In this document: in pieces, positions 39,569-48,249 of the stretch
Numbering within the stretch: position 1 is the stretch's first letter
How the letters are laid out: every line of letters begins with the position of its first letter
Source of the DNA: Leptolyngbyaceae cyanobacterium JSC-12
Lineage (GTDB): Bacteria > Cyanobacteriota > Cyanobacteriia > Leptolyngbyales > Leptolyngbyaceae
Length of the DNA: 64,000 nt
Direction: 5' to 3'
NCBI GenBank assembly: GCA_000309945.1
Contig: CM001633.1
Span: forward strand, 2,452,292-2,516,291
Notes under the pieces: generated by a model
Seen by the model: only the letters and a program-made list of their open reading frames with translations
Databases searched by the model: none
What the model was told of the DNA's origin: nothing
Program-made: the position numbers and the translations under genes

Positions 39569-40321
39569 ATGGCTTTCAAAGACTATTTCTCGAACCATGC
39601 GGAGATTTACGCGCAACATCGCCCCTCCTACCCGCTAGAACTGTTCGATTATCTAAATAGTTTGGTTACCCAGCATCAGATTGCGTGGGACTGTGCTACG
39701 GGGAATGGACAGGTAGCAGTCGGGCTGACTCCCTACTTCAACCAGGTTTATGCGACCGATGCCAGTGCCCAACAACTCGCTTACGCGATCGCTCATCCGC
39801 AAGTCCAATACTCGGTTGCAACGGCAGAACATAGCCCATTCCCAGACCAATCAATTGACTTAATCACCGTTGGTTTAGCGCTACACTGGTTCAATCACGA
39901 GTTGTTTTATCAGGAAGTGCGGCGGGTGCTGCGATCAGATGGTGCGATCGCGGTCTGGTGTTATAGCGATGTTGAATTGCCCACTGCTTCGCCCGCTCTA
40001 CAAGAGCGTCTAGCAGACTTTCGACGCCTGGTATATCCTTACTTTGCTCCAGAGATTGAATATATTTGGAATCGATACGAAACTATTCCTTTTCCCTTTG
40101 TAGAATTGGAAACTCCCCAATTTTTAATGATTGCTGATTGGACTGTCGATCACTTCATTGGCTATCTCCAAAGTTTGTCGGGTACACAGCGCTATCGAGA
40201 ACACTACGGCTCAGAGAAGCTGAACGAACTGGCAGCCCCCCTCGTTGCCGCCTGGAACAACTCTGCAACCCGACTTCCTGTAGAGTGGAAGATTTACTTG
40301 AGAGCCGGAAAGTTAGAATAA
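39569..40321 (+). CDS. Class I SAM-dependent methyltransferase
   Basis: A 250-residue protein from the ATG at 39569. Motif I is present as AWDCATGNGQVAVGL (about 39-53), followed by VYATDASAQQLAYA (acidic residue binding SAM ribose), and ITVGLALHWFNHELFYQEVRRVLR, the motif of the Methyltransf_11 type. The N-terminus (FKDYFSNHAEIYAQHRPSYPLELFDYL) is typical of a widespread family of cytosolic methyltransferases with unknown substrates. It is divergent from the AMIN gene and convergent with DUF1802. Confidence 0.9.
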   Translation: MAFKDYFSNHAEIYAQHRPSYPLELFDYLNSLVTQHQIAWDCATGNGQVAVGLTPYFNQVYATDASAQQLAYAIAHPQVQYSVATAEHSPFPDQSIDLITVGLALHWFNHELFYQEVRRVLRSDGAIAVWCYSDVELPTASPALQERLADFRRLVYPYFAPEIEYIWNRYETIPFPFVELETPQFLMIADWTVDHFIGYLQSLSGTQRYREHYGSEKLNELAAPLVAAWNNSATRLPVEWKIYLRAGKLE

Positions 40322-40345
40322 ATTAGGAATAAACCAGCCTTATTC

Positions 40346-40924
40346 CTACTTCAAGGATTGCCCCTTATAAAGAATCGAACGAATAACTGCCACGCGATCG
40401 CAGTACTTTGCTTCCTCCAAAACCGGATCGCTGGCTTCGATGGCGATCGCGGTTTCCAGGTCAATCCAGGATTTACAACCGCCATAGGTTGGCGAGTAGG
40501 CAAGCATTTGAGGTTCCAGCAACTTGTAAACTCGCAATAGCAGCACATAAAGCGGTTGGTTTGGCTTCCATTGCAAGCGTTCTGTTACAAACGCTTGATT
40601 CCAGATATGAAAGGGCAACAATTGCATCACCATAGCCTCATTCCACACCTGAAATACGTCCGTAATTTCTGCCCAGGAACCAATCCGCACTTTGTCAGGA
40701 TGCCAGCCCATCTCTACGGGTTGAACCGCGTGGGCATACTCTGGTTTCAGCAATTCTGGCTTCTGATGTTCAAAGGTGGGATAAAGCCAGACGCGATCGT
40801 GGTGAACGCTAAATTTTCCCTGTTCTTCTCGGATGCCGCCTTTACGGAGTAGCGCGATCGTCTCCCCTTGCTCCAACGCCTCGACTGCCACCTGCCATTC
40901 TTTCAACGCATGCACCAGTTTCAC
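40346..40924 (-). CDS. DUF1802 family protein
   Basis: A 192-residue soluble protein. It starts with GTG at 40924, preceded by TGGGAGG. Characteristic DUF1802 segments are LKEWQVAVEALEQGETIALLRKGGIREE, VWLYPTFEHQKPELLKPEY and PLYVLLLRVYKL. The family is small and uncharacterised. The gene ends 24 bp from the convergent methyltransferase gene. Confidence 0.85.
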   Translation of the reverse strand: MKLVHALKEWQVAVEALEQGETIALLRKGGIREEQGKFSVHHDRVWLYPTFEHQKPELLKPEYAHAVQPVEMGWHPDKVRIGSWAEITDVFQVWNEAMVMQLLPFHIWNQAFVTERLQWKPNQPLYVLLLRVYKLLEPQMLAYSPTYGGCKSWIDLETAIAIEASDPVLEEAKYCDRVAVIRSILYKGQSLK

Positions 40925-41033
40925 ACCCGCAACCTCCCAAATCTTCAGCTTTTCTCAATGCCGCATCAGTCAGAACTTGCCAAAATCTTACTAGCATTGA
41001 AGGAAACGTAAACTACCAGGAACCATTGCCATT

Positions 41034-41129
41034 ATGAACACCCATGATCTCCTCATGTTAGTGCTAATGCTCTCTCCCGGCATCCTCCTCTCCGTCGTCA
41101 TTATGGCGACTTTCGCTGCAGGCGGTTAA
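41034..41129 (+). CDS. Possible 31-residue membrane protein
   Basis: An ATG-to-TAA frame of 32 codons encodes a short acidic-neutral start (MNTHDLL), one hydrophobic helix (MLVLMLSPGILLSVVIMATF) and a small tail (AAGG). Codon third positions are varied and the amino-acid make-up resembles that of small cyanobacterial photosystem or NDH-1 subunits. It does not match any of PsaM, PetL/M/N, PsbX/Y or Ycf12 as I remember them. CAGGAACC lies about 10 bp upstream as a weak ribosome-binding site. It lies alone in a ~400-bp gap between DUF1802 and the S9 peptidase gene (40925-41323), in which nothing else was seen. Confidence 0.5.
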   Translation: MNTHDLLMLVLMLSPGILLSVVIMATFAAGG

Positions 41130-41323
41130 ATGATTATGCTCCGGATGTGTATGTGGCGCTGCAGCGAAGGTGGCTCTCGTTTGAAGTGCTAACACAAGCC
41201 GCAAAGCAAGTGTATCTACGCAGGGAATAGGGCGACTAGGATAAATGTTGATGGCGTATTCAACCCCTTGCGGTAATTCTTACAGCAATGTTCAAATGTT
41301 GGTTTTTCAAGTGTTGATTGGGT

Positions 41324-43252
41324 CTATTTTAGATTGGCGATCGCCACCGCTTCAATGTCATCTGCAGGTTTGAAATCAAAAACTTTGGCGTAGAAATAAA
41401 ATTCACCATCCAGGGTACGCTTAATGTTTTCAGCTTTGCGAAACCCATGTTGCTCCCCTTCATACAGCACATAGGCAACAGGTAATCCTTTTTCTGTTAA
41501 CACATTCACCATCATTTCCGCCTGATTTGGTGGCACCACTTTGTCCTCATCCCCTTGAAAGAAGATAACAGGGCAATTCAGAAGTTGAGTTGCATGAATC
41601 GGCGATCGCTGGATGTATAAGTCCTTACGTTCTGGATAGGGTCCAATCAAACTATCTAAATAGCGGGATTCAAATTTGTGCGTATCCGTTGCCAACGCTT
41701 CTAAATCACTGACTCCGTAGTAACTTGCACCTGCTTTGAAGACATCTCGAAAAGTCAAGGCACACAGGGTGGTATAGCCTCCTGCACTACCGCCATCAAT
41801 CACCAGGCGATCGCCATCCACCAATCCAGACTCCACCAGATAATTGGCTCCGTTAGCACAATCATCCACATCAGCAATGCCCCACTGTCCCTTCAATGCG
41901 TCTCGGTAAGCACGACCATACCCTGTACTACCGCGATAGTTCACATCCAGCACCGCAAAGCCTCGACTTGTCCAATACTGAATTTTTAAGTTAAGTGCGG
42001 TTGAAGTGGAGGCTGTGGGTCCGCCATGGCTCTTCACCAGTAGAGGTGGACGTTCATCTGCAGGGGCAGTGTAATCCTTGTTTTGCGGTGGATAAAAGAA
42101 GCCGTAAGCCACTTGATTATTGGTAGTAGGAAAAGTAATGGGTTGGGGAACAGAAAGATAACCTGGATCAATCTCCAGATTGCTGGAGCGGCGTAACACC
42201 TCAAATACTTGAGTGGCTAAATTGAGTTGCACGATCGCCCCCGGTTCGGTTGCAGCTCCGGCATTGAACACCACTTTGTCAGATGCAACCTGAATGCCAC
42301 CCAGTTCAGTGTAAGGTAGTTCAATCGGGTCTAATTGTTTGGTTTGGGTGTTCAACCTTGCCAGGTGAGAAATTCCCTCCTGACTGTAAGCGCAAATTAA
42401 ATACTCTGCTGACTCGAAGCCATAGTTAATATAACCAAACACCCAATGGGGCACGGCAAACTCTGCATCCATGCGGCACAGGGCTTCTACCTCACTGTTC
42501 GTGTCGGGATACCAGCGATACAGGTTCCACCAATTGGAGCGATCGCTGACGAAATACAGCCCCCCATCGGGGGACCACACAGGCTGCATGACAGATTCAT
42601 GCTTGCCACCTGCAATCTTTTGAGGACAGGCGATCGTGCCTTCTGGTGTCAGGTTTGCTACCCATAACTCGGTGCTATCCCATGGCATATTGGGATGGTT
42701 CCAGCAAATCCAGGCGAGTTTCGTGGCATCCGGGTTGAGGCGCGGTGAGGAATAGAAGTCATTGCCCGACACCAGCACTTGTTGGTCACTGCCACTCAGC
42801 GGAATGCTGACGATGGTGTTAACTGCTTCTCCCTCTCCTGTGTGGTCTTCTCGTACGCAAACGATACGGTTTCGTGAGGAATCGATCACCCCATCGGCAT
42901 AGCGCCATTTAGTTTCGGGCGTAATCGCAACAGGATCTTCCCCTATCACTTGCTTGTAGAGCCGTTGATCGGCAAAGTTGGAAAAATATACTACGCCTTG
43001 ATGCACAGTATAAGAACCACCGCCGTATTCATGGACACGAGTTCGCACGTTGAAAGGTGCTGGTGTCATGTCCTGAATTTGCCCATCTGGAGTGCGCCGC
43101 ACAATCACAGTCCGCCCGCCTTCAGTCGGACGTAGTTCGCTCCAGTAAATATCATCTCCATCCAGGCACACGCTGCCCAAACCAATCGTTTCGGCGACAA
43201 TCAAGTCAGAAGTGATGGGAGATTTCCAGGAACCGTAGGGGGCAGTGTGCAT
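41324..43252 (-). CDS. S9 family peptidase (acylaminoacyl/prolyl oligopeptidase type)
   Basis: A 642-residue protein. Residues ~1-380 form a beta-propeller (repeats such as VWSPDGGLYFVSDRSNWWNLY). The C-terminal alpha/beta-hydrolase domain has the nucleophile motif GGSAGGYTTL (Ser in GxSxG), the aspartate in FFQGDEDKVVPP and the histidine in YEGEQHGFRKAENI. PLLVKSHGGPTAST is the oxyanion region. No signal peptide is seen, so it is probably cytosolic and degrades peptides or removes blocked N-terminal residues. The ATG at 43252 starts MHTAPYGSWKSPIT, typical of the family. The third insertion-sequence copy begins 183 bp upstream. Confidence 0.92.
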   Translation of the reverse strand: MHTAPYGSWKSPITSDLIVAETIGLGSVCLDGDDIYWSELRPTEGGRTVIVRRTPDGQIQDMTPAPFNVRTRVHEYGGGSYTVHQGVVYFSNFADQRLYKQVIGEDPVAITPETKWRYADGVIDSSRNRIVCVREDHTGEGEAVNTIVSIPLSGSDQQVLVSGNDFYSSPRLNPDATKLAWICWNHPNMPWDSTELWVANLTPEGTIACPQKIAGGKHESVMQPVWSPDGGLYFVSDRSNWWNLYRWYPDTNSEVEALCRMDAEFAVPHWVFGYINYGFESAEYLICAYSQEGISHLARLNTQTKQLDPIELPYTELGGIQVASDKVVFNAGAATEPGAIVQLNLATQVFEVLRRSSNLEIDPGYLSVPQPITFPTTNNQVAYGFFYPPQNKDYTAPADERPPLLVKSHGGPTASTSTALNLKIQYWTSRGFAVLDVNYRGSTGYGRAYRDALKGQWGIADVDDCANGANYLVESGLVDGDRLVIDGGSAGGYTTLCALTFRDVFKAGASYYGVSDLEALATDTHKFESRYLDSLIGPYPERKDLYIQRSPIHATQLLNCPVIFFQGDEDKVVPPNQAEMMVNVLTEKGLPVAYVLYEGEQHGFRKAENIKRTLDGEFYFYAKVFDFKPADDIEAVAIANLK

Positions 43253-43434
43253 AGGGGATTCTCGTTTCAGTAAGATGCGGGTTGTTCAGGGAAAAAGGGG
43301 ATAGGGTGTAGGGCTATGGTCGTGTGGACAGAAATTGCCAGGAGCCATCACTGATTTGAGCATATCGGTTTTCGCAATAAAGGGGCTTGATTTTGCACGA
43401 GGAATTTAGCAGTACTTACCCCAAACCCTATATT

Positions 43435-44926
43435 CACAACTTGGCAAGTTACCGAAGTAGAAAAAACGATCGCCAATCAACTGGGGAGGAGAGCTTGTAA
43501 AATCTGTTCATTTGTATGTCCGTGAGAACATCGCGTCACAATGAATTGCAGCAAATCATCAAAGGCTTGACGAGTGAGGGTATAGAGCTTCTGTCCCACC
43601 GTTTGCTTGCCTTGAGCAAACTCAAATCGTTCAGATTGTGCGCCAGAACAGGCAGTCCGTTGCAGAATCGACTGCGCCACGCAACTAAGACGGAAGTGAC
43701 GGTTGACCGCTTCCTCGTTCCGCACCTGAGCCGACTCTAGCCCGGTGTGCTGTTTGCTCACCTCATGAAAGACCTCGCAGGACCATCGATAACTCCAAGT
43801 CTGCATGACTCGCCCACTTTCCCAATGCAACGCATCGGTGAGCAGGAAGCGAGGTGGGTCTTGTAAATCTGCTTGCTCGTGGACGATGACCAATCGCTTG
43901 CGTCCAAACTTCTTGAGGCGCACGACTTTGGTAAATGCCCAAATCGGTTTCGTTTCGCCGTTGCGGCAAGTGACTTGAATCGGGCGAAAGCTCTCTGGGT
44001 GATGGATTCTGAGTTCTAAACCAATCGCATCTACCCGTTGCCATTGGTCATTCCACAAGATGTTGCGAGAACTTTCAACTTCACTCACCCAGTGTTTTCC
44101 TGCGGACTCAATCATGGTGGTTAACTCAACAGTCAACACCCCATTGTCAAACGCATAATCGGCGGTGGGAAATTGTCCTTCCGCTTCCACTTGGCGCACA
44201 ATCTCGACGGCAATCTCGGTGCGTTTGCGATACTCCAATCGATTCTTGTGATAATGCAACATCTCAATCAGTCGTTCTCGCACTTGGTCTAAATCGTCAT
44301 AGTGGGATTTTGCCGTCACCTTCAGATACTCCCGTTCTGCCACTGAAAAATCTGGAAACTGCACCACCACGTCAATCCCATCAATTAGGTGGCGGTTCGC
44401 AATCGTCGCCGTCACCACCGTTTGAAAGCAACTCATCCGATGTTCCACATAATCATAGGATCGCTTCACCCCAAAGATCTGCTTGCCCCAATCGTGATGG
44501 CTGAGCGTCCAATCCAGACTGATGACTTCTCGCCCTCGCCCCTGATGCTCTTTGGCTATCACAGCACGATGATGGGACATTAACTCTGAACTCCTCCAGC
44601 CCGCCTCAAACACCGCTGCGTGCATCGCTCTTCGTCCGCCGACCTCCCCACCTGCTACCCATTGTCCGGCAATCCCTTGCAAGGTTTTGTTCTCACTCAA
44701 CAGCAATCCGGTCACATAGCGACTCACCTGCTCAAAGCCTGCGCCTCGGCAGAACAGGTCTCGATATTTCCCAAACTCTTGAGCAATCGTCGATGGCACA
44801 GCGACAAAGGGCAGCATGATACGGCTACGGCTAACGTCTCCTACATTTTCTGCTTATCTTTTTCCTTTCTGGGTAACTTGCCAAGTCGTGTATCTTTTTC
44901 CTTTCTGGGTAACTTGCCAAGTCGTG
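43435..44926 (-). mobile_element. Insertion sequence copy C with duplicated end
   Basis: The element runs from CACAACTTGGCAAGTTACC at 43435 to the inverted partner ending GTCGTG at 44890 (1456 bp, the same length as the copies near 12.5-15.4 kb). Directly after that, the last 36 bp (44855-44890) are repeated in tandem at 44891-44926, so the element has two right ends. The flanks are TATATT at 43429-43434 and TATATT at 44927-44932, a 6-bp target duplication outside the extra end. The target is an AT-rich stretch 36 bp downstream of the SLOG gene's stop. Confidence 0.88.
43477..44817 (-). CDS. DDE transposase (IS4-superfamily type), intact copy C
   Basis: A full-length 446-residue transposase. 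Asp102, Asp224, Glu348 and the R-x3-E-x6-K signature are intact. It carries Thr234, as in copy B, where copy A has Ala. It appears functional. Antisense open frames within it mirror those in the other copies and are not genes. Confidence 0.92.
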   Translation of the reverse strand: MLPFVAVPSTIAQEFGKYRDLFCRGAGFEQVSRYVTGLLLSENKTLQGIAGQWVAGGEVGGRRAMHAAVFEAGWRSSELMSHHRAVIAKEHQGRGREVISLDWTLSHHDWGKQIFGVKRSYDYVEHRMSCFQTVVTATIANRHLIDGIDVVVQFPDFSVAEREYLKVTAKSHYDDLDQVRERLIEMLHYHKNRLEYRKRTEIAVEIVRQVEAEGQFPTADYAFDNGVLTVELTTMIESAGKHWVSEVESSRNILWNDQWQRVDAIGLELRIHHPESFRPIQVTCRNGETKPIWAFTKVVRLKKFGRKRLVIVHEQADLQDPPRFLLTDALHWESGRVMQTWSYRWSCEVFHEVSKQHTGLESAQVRNEEAVNRHFRLSCVAQSILQRTACSGAQSERFEFAQGKQTVGQKLYTLTRQAFDDLLQFIVTRCSHGHTNEQILQALLPS

Positions 44927-44962
44927 TATATTTATTTTTTTATATATTCTTATTTTTTATAT

Positions 44963-45724
44963 TCAGGGTTCTTGAATCGGTGTTTGAGCTGAGATGAGGT
45001 GGGTAGCGATGAGATGGGCGATCGCATCAAATCCTTCTTCTAAATCAACCGCATGTAGCAACCCTGTTTGAGTAAATTTGGGCGCAGAATCATCCACAGG
45101 TTTGCCCCGCAACATTGCTGCCAACGTATCAGCGGTGCGTCCACTGCCAGCAATTACAATCACGGGGCGCTTTGCCTTGACGCTGTTCGTTACATCAATC
45201 CAGGCAATTTTGCCACCATTGATGAGCAACGCAACCGAGGAACAATTTCGACCTAGCTCGTTTGCCACTTGAGCAATCCATGGCGATTCATCACCCCACT
45301 CCTTCCCTGGCACCAGTACAAAATGAGTGTGGTGAGGTTCTAGTCGGGCAGCTTCGGCTGAAACAGGACGCACATTCGGCAAAATGACAGTGCCGATCGC
45401 GGCTACGCCCACCAGCGGAAAGGTTGCCCCAGTTTTGCTACGGGCTTGTCCCATTAATCGCATAATGCCTGCATCCGTGCCACCATCCACCACACAAGCA
45501 CCCGTCGCTTGCACTAGGGGAGCTAAAACCTCTATAAACAAATCTCGCAGCCGCAGCATATAGTCCTGACTAATGCCACTGGCACCACCGATTAACACTA
45601 ACGTTGGACTGAAAGGTCTTAGCCCTAAACTATAAAGCGCTGTTGGTAACTCTGCAAACGTGTTAACCTGAATTGCTTGAGCAAATTGCCGAATCGTAAG
45701 AGGAAGCTTGAAGGGCCTGTTCAT
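44963..45724 (-). CDS. LSDAT/SLOG-type nucleotide-binding protein
   Basis: A 253-residue protein from the ATG at 45724; a GTG at 45817 would add 31 residues in an open frame. It has a Rossmann-like SLOG fold: TLVLIGGASGISQDYMLRLR (glycine-rich loop), CVVDGGTDAGIMRLMGQAR, FVLVPGKEWGDESPWIAQVA, VALLINGG and VIVIAGSGRTADTLAAML. This pattern matches the prokaryotic LSDAT subfamily related to the ligand-sensing N-terminus of TRPM channels, predicted to bind nucleotides or nucleotide-derived signals such as ADP-ribose. In other bacteria such proteins accompany effector proteins; no SLATT or other effector gene is adjacent here, unless it was displaced by the insertion sequence 36 bp downstream. Confidence 0.75.
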   Translation of the reverse strand: MNRPFKLPLTIRQFAQAIQVNTFAELPTALYSLGLRPFSPTLVLIGGASGISQDYMLRLRDLFIEVLAPLVQATGACVVDGGTDAGIMRLMGQARSKTGATFPLVGVAAIGTVILPNVRPVSAEAARLEPHHTHFVLVPGKEWGDESPWIAQVANELGRNCSSVALLINGGKIAWIDVTNSVKAKRPVIVIAGSGRTADTLAAMLRGKPVDDSAPKFTQTGLLHAVDLEEGFDAIAHLIATHLISAQTPIQEP

Positions 45725-45817
45725 TTTAATAAATTTCACATCCCTAATGTAGACAGTGGTTCCAGAAAAAAGTTTGACTGCCTCTTGGGTATTGACCTTT
45801 GCGCCTTCCAACGTCAC

Positions 45818-46296
45818 GCTGGGAGGAACAGGCTTTCAACTGAGGATAATAAGCATCATTGCTATCCTCATGGTTCTCAATTACTACACTGGGTTGGGAC
45901 ATCACTCTTTTCTCCTACTGCTTAAGTGCAGTTTGTTCATTCAATTGGTGCGATCGCGTTGTCAGGAAGCAGTGACTTCTAAATAACCAATCTCGAACTG
46001 GAATAACTCTGGCACCCTCGCATTGCATCTTGATGCAGTAATTTTTTAATTTCCCTTCTTGTAACACGACTTGATTGCTTCTTCACGTGAGTTGTCAACT
46101 TAGTGATTATCTTCCCTGGCTATACTTAGAAAGTGTTTAAGCCTGGTCTATGTCCAAATCTGTAGTTTTCTCTCAGAAAAACCTCCAGGCTCTAAGTTAG
46201 ACGTGACTTACCACAAAACTTTTTTGAAGAAGTCGTGCCGTTTTGCAAAATGGGCGTATATTGGGGGGCATTTCACAGTCATTCGTGGTTTGAATC
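45818..46296. other. Intergenic region SLOG gene / sigma-like gene
   Basis: No gene is supported in this 479-bp stretch. It contains the second copy of a ~53-bp dispersed repeat (46150-46202). AT-rich DNA around 46030-46060 may hold promoter elements, but no clear pair was identified. Confidence 0.45.
46150..46202. repeat. Dispersed ~53-bp repeat, copy 2
   Basis: This copy aligns with 9717-9769: both begin ATGTCC, share CTCTCAG and end TAGAC, with 37 of 53 columns identical. Here it lies 94 bp upstream of the sigma-like gene. Confidence 0.4.
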
Positions 46297-46944
46297 GTGA
46301 CAATTCCCACTTTTCCCGAATGTAATCACTCCCTGGTCAAGTCCTTAGCTCACTACAGTGACCAGGAATTACTCACTTTGTTTCAGCGTCATCCAGATGC
46401 AGGGCAATATTTTGCTGCTATCTTTTGTCGTTACAGCCCAATGGTGTATACGCTGATCCGGCACTCTGCCCGATCGCCTGTGCAGGCAGATTACCTGTTT
46501 GCGCAAACCTGGCGACACATTTTTTATGAATTAGGGGGGGTGGATCTGCGCTCATCGGAGGGTGAAACTGCCTTTACCATGCAAAACTGGTTACTAAATG
46601 TGACAGCTATTTGCATTAACCAGGCAGATCTGCCGCCTGTAGAAGCAATCCACTACAATTTGCAAGCAGCTCCACCACCGCTGTGGTGCTACATGGAGCG
46701 GGCACTCGATCAACTTCCGCCTATGCTGCGGCTGATTGTGCTGATGGCACAAACCTTTGGTTGGAGCGAGACTCGCATTTCTGCGTATCTGCAAGCTGAG
46801 GGGGATGCCATGTCTCCAGTAGAAGTGCGAGTGCGGCTCCAGGAAGGCTACCGACTTTTGGAAGAAAATCTGCCAGACGATGTACGTGCCATCTACCTAG
46901 CTGGGAATACTTGGTCGCAAGGAGACCCTCTGGCTGCGATCTAG
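46297..46944 (+). CDS. Sigma-70 family-like protein (ECF type, divergent)
   Basis: A 215-residue protein starting with GTG at 46297 (the next in-frame ATG is 48 codons on). Residues ~20-85 resemble sigma region 2 (YSDQELLTLFQRHPDAGQYFAAIF, then FAQTWRHIFYEL), and residues ~130-185 resemble region 4 (LDQLPPMLRLIVLMAQTFGWSETRISAYL, with a helix-turn-helix). The spacing suits an ECF-like sigma factor, but several core-binding residues are unusual, so it may be a diverged regulator. No anti-sigma gene is adjacent; the next gene encodes an exported TPR-like protein. Confidence 0.65.
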   Translation: MTIPTFPECNHSLVKSLAHYSDQELLTLFQRHPDAGQYFAAIFCRYSPMVYTLIRHSARSPVQADYLFAQTWRHIFYELGGVDLRSSEGETAFTMQNWLLNVTAICINQADLPPVEAIHYNLQAAPPPLWCYMERALDQLPPMLRLIVLMAQTFGWSETRISAYLQAEGDAMSPVEVRVRLQEGYRLLEENLPDDVRAIYLAGNTWSQGDPLAAI

Positions 46945-47080
46945 CCTTTTGTGGATATGGATGGAGCGGTTTGGGGAAACTCCAGCGTTACCAGCGGGAG
47001 ATTGAAGATTGAAGATTTATGATGGACAGTAATGCTTTTAATCGCCACTCTTCAATCTCCCCCTATCCCAGGAGGTAGTT

Positions 47081-48157
47081 ATGCGCGATCGCAATGTTGC
47101 AAGCTATTGCCCCAGAGCAGCGGGGTCGTTAGTTGGGGTTATTTTATTGGTTGCCCTGATTACAACCACAGATCAACGCTCAACCGCCCAATCACTGGAT
47201 CTAAATCAACAGCTAACCATCCATCTCAACAGCGGTACTCGTAGTCCCCAGCGCGACCAGGCTGATCGCCTGATAGCAGACGGTAAAACTCACCAGGCAA
47301 ACGGAGATTTAGCCGCCGCGATCGCTGCCTGGCGTAAAGCTCAACTGCTGTATCAACAAATTGGCGACATGGATGGACAGGGATTGGCATACAACTACCT
47401 GGTTAGAGCCTACTCTCAGGCAGACCAGCTTGCAGCCAGAGAAGATGCGATGCGACGACAGCTTGCAATCGCCCGCGACCAGCGTAATTTCATAGAGCAG
47501 ATCGATGCCAACAATAACTTGGGAACTGCCCTGGCCCCCAGAGCCAGTGGTAGTCCATCTGCTGGAGAGCTATTTATGGAAGGCATGGATATCGCTGCCA
47601 ATGTACGCAATCACCGGGGAGAGTACGTGACTGCTAATAATCTCACCTGGTTAGCAAATAGTCTGGATCAGCCAGATCTCCAGATCCGTCAGTATGAATT
47701 TGCTTTTTTACCGCCAAATCAGTGGGTTGCCAATCCAGCGAGCCTTAGTGTGAAGTTAAATGATCGAGGCGATCGCCACCTGAATCAACAGCGTTACTAC
47801 ATGGCAACCCGCTTCAACCGAGTAGCCACTACGCTAGCTGGAGAGGCAGATAGTCCAGCGCTCAAGTTCCAGACTTTGGATGATCTGGTTGTTGCATATC
47901 GGGCAATGGGACGCTATGACCTAGCAACTGACTTCTTGAGAGAACGGTTGACACTGGCGCGATCGCTGAATGATCCTCGCGCAGAACTGGCAACCCTTGC
48001 CTCCCTAGGTGAACTCAATTCAGATATTGGACGAATGGCACTGGCACAGCGCTACTATGAACAAGCGATCGCTATTGCAGAAGGACTCAACGATCCAGAG
48101 CAAACCAGCTTCCTAAAACAACGTCTGGCAAGCTTTGAGCAACCCTTCACCCCTTAG
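47081..48157 (+). CDS. Exported TPR-like repeat protein
   Basis: A 358-residue protein with a perfect GGAGG ribosome-binding site 6 bp upstream of the ATG. Residues 13-36 form a signal peptide (AAGSLVGVILLVALITTT, then STAQS). At least three to four TPR-like helix pairs follow, at about 60-125 (ADRLIADGKTHQANGDLAAAI, ALLYQQIGDMDGQGLAYNYL) and 265-345 (AYRAMGRYDLATDFLRERL, LGELNSDIGRMALAQRYYEQ). It probably acts as a protein-interaction module in the periplasm. A short repeat, GATTGAAGATT, precedes it. No specific family was recognised. Confidence 0.75.
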   Translation: MRDRNVASYCPRAAGSLVGVILLVALITTTDQRSTAQSLDLNQQLTIHLNSGTRSPQRDQADRLIADGKTHQANGDLAAAIAAWRKAQLLYQQIGDMDGQGLAYNYLVRAYSQADQLAAREDAMRRQLAIARDQRNFIEQIDANNNLGTALAPRASGSPSAGELFMEGMDIAANVRNHRGEYVTANNLTWLANSLDQPDLQIRQYEFAFLPPNQWVANPASLSVKLNDRGDRHLNQQRYYMATRFNRVATTLAGEADSPALKFQTLDDLVVAYRAMGRYDLATDFLRERLTLARSLNDPRAELATLASLGELNSDIGRMALAQRYYEQAIAIAEGLNDPEQTSFLKQRLASFEQPFTP

Positions 48158-48249
48158 ATTAATATCGGTTTTCCCAAATTTCATCTTGCGCCTGCCCAAA
48201 GGTATAAGTGCTACTCTTTCCAGTCTCTCGATTCTTCCTCTTCTCTTTC

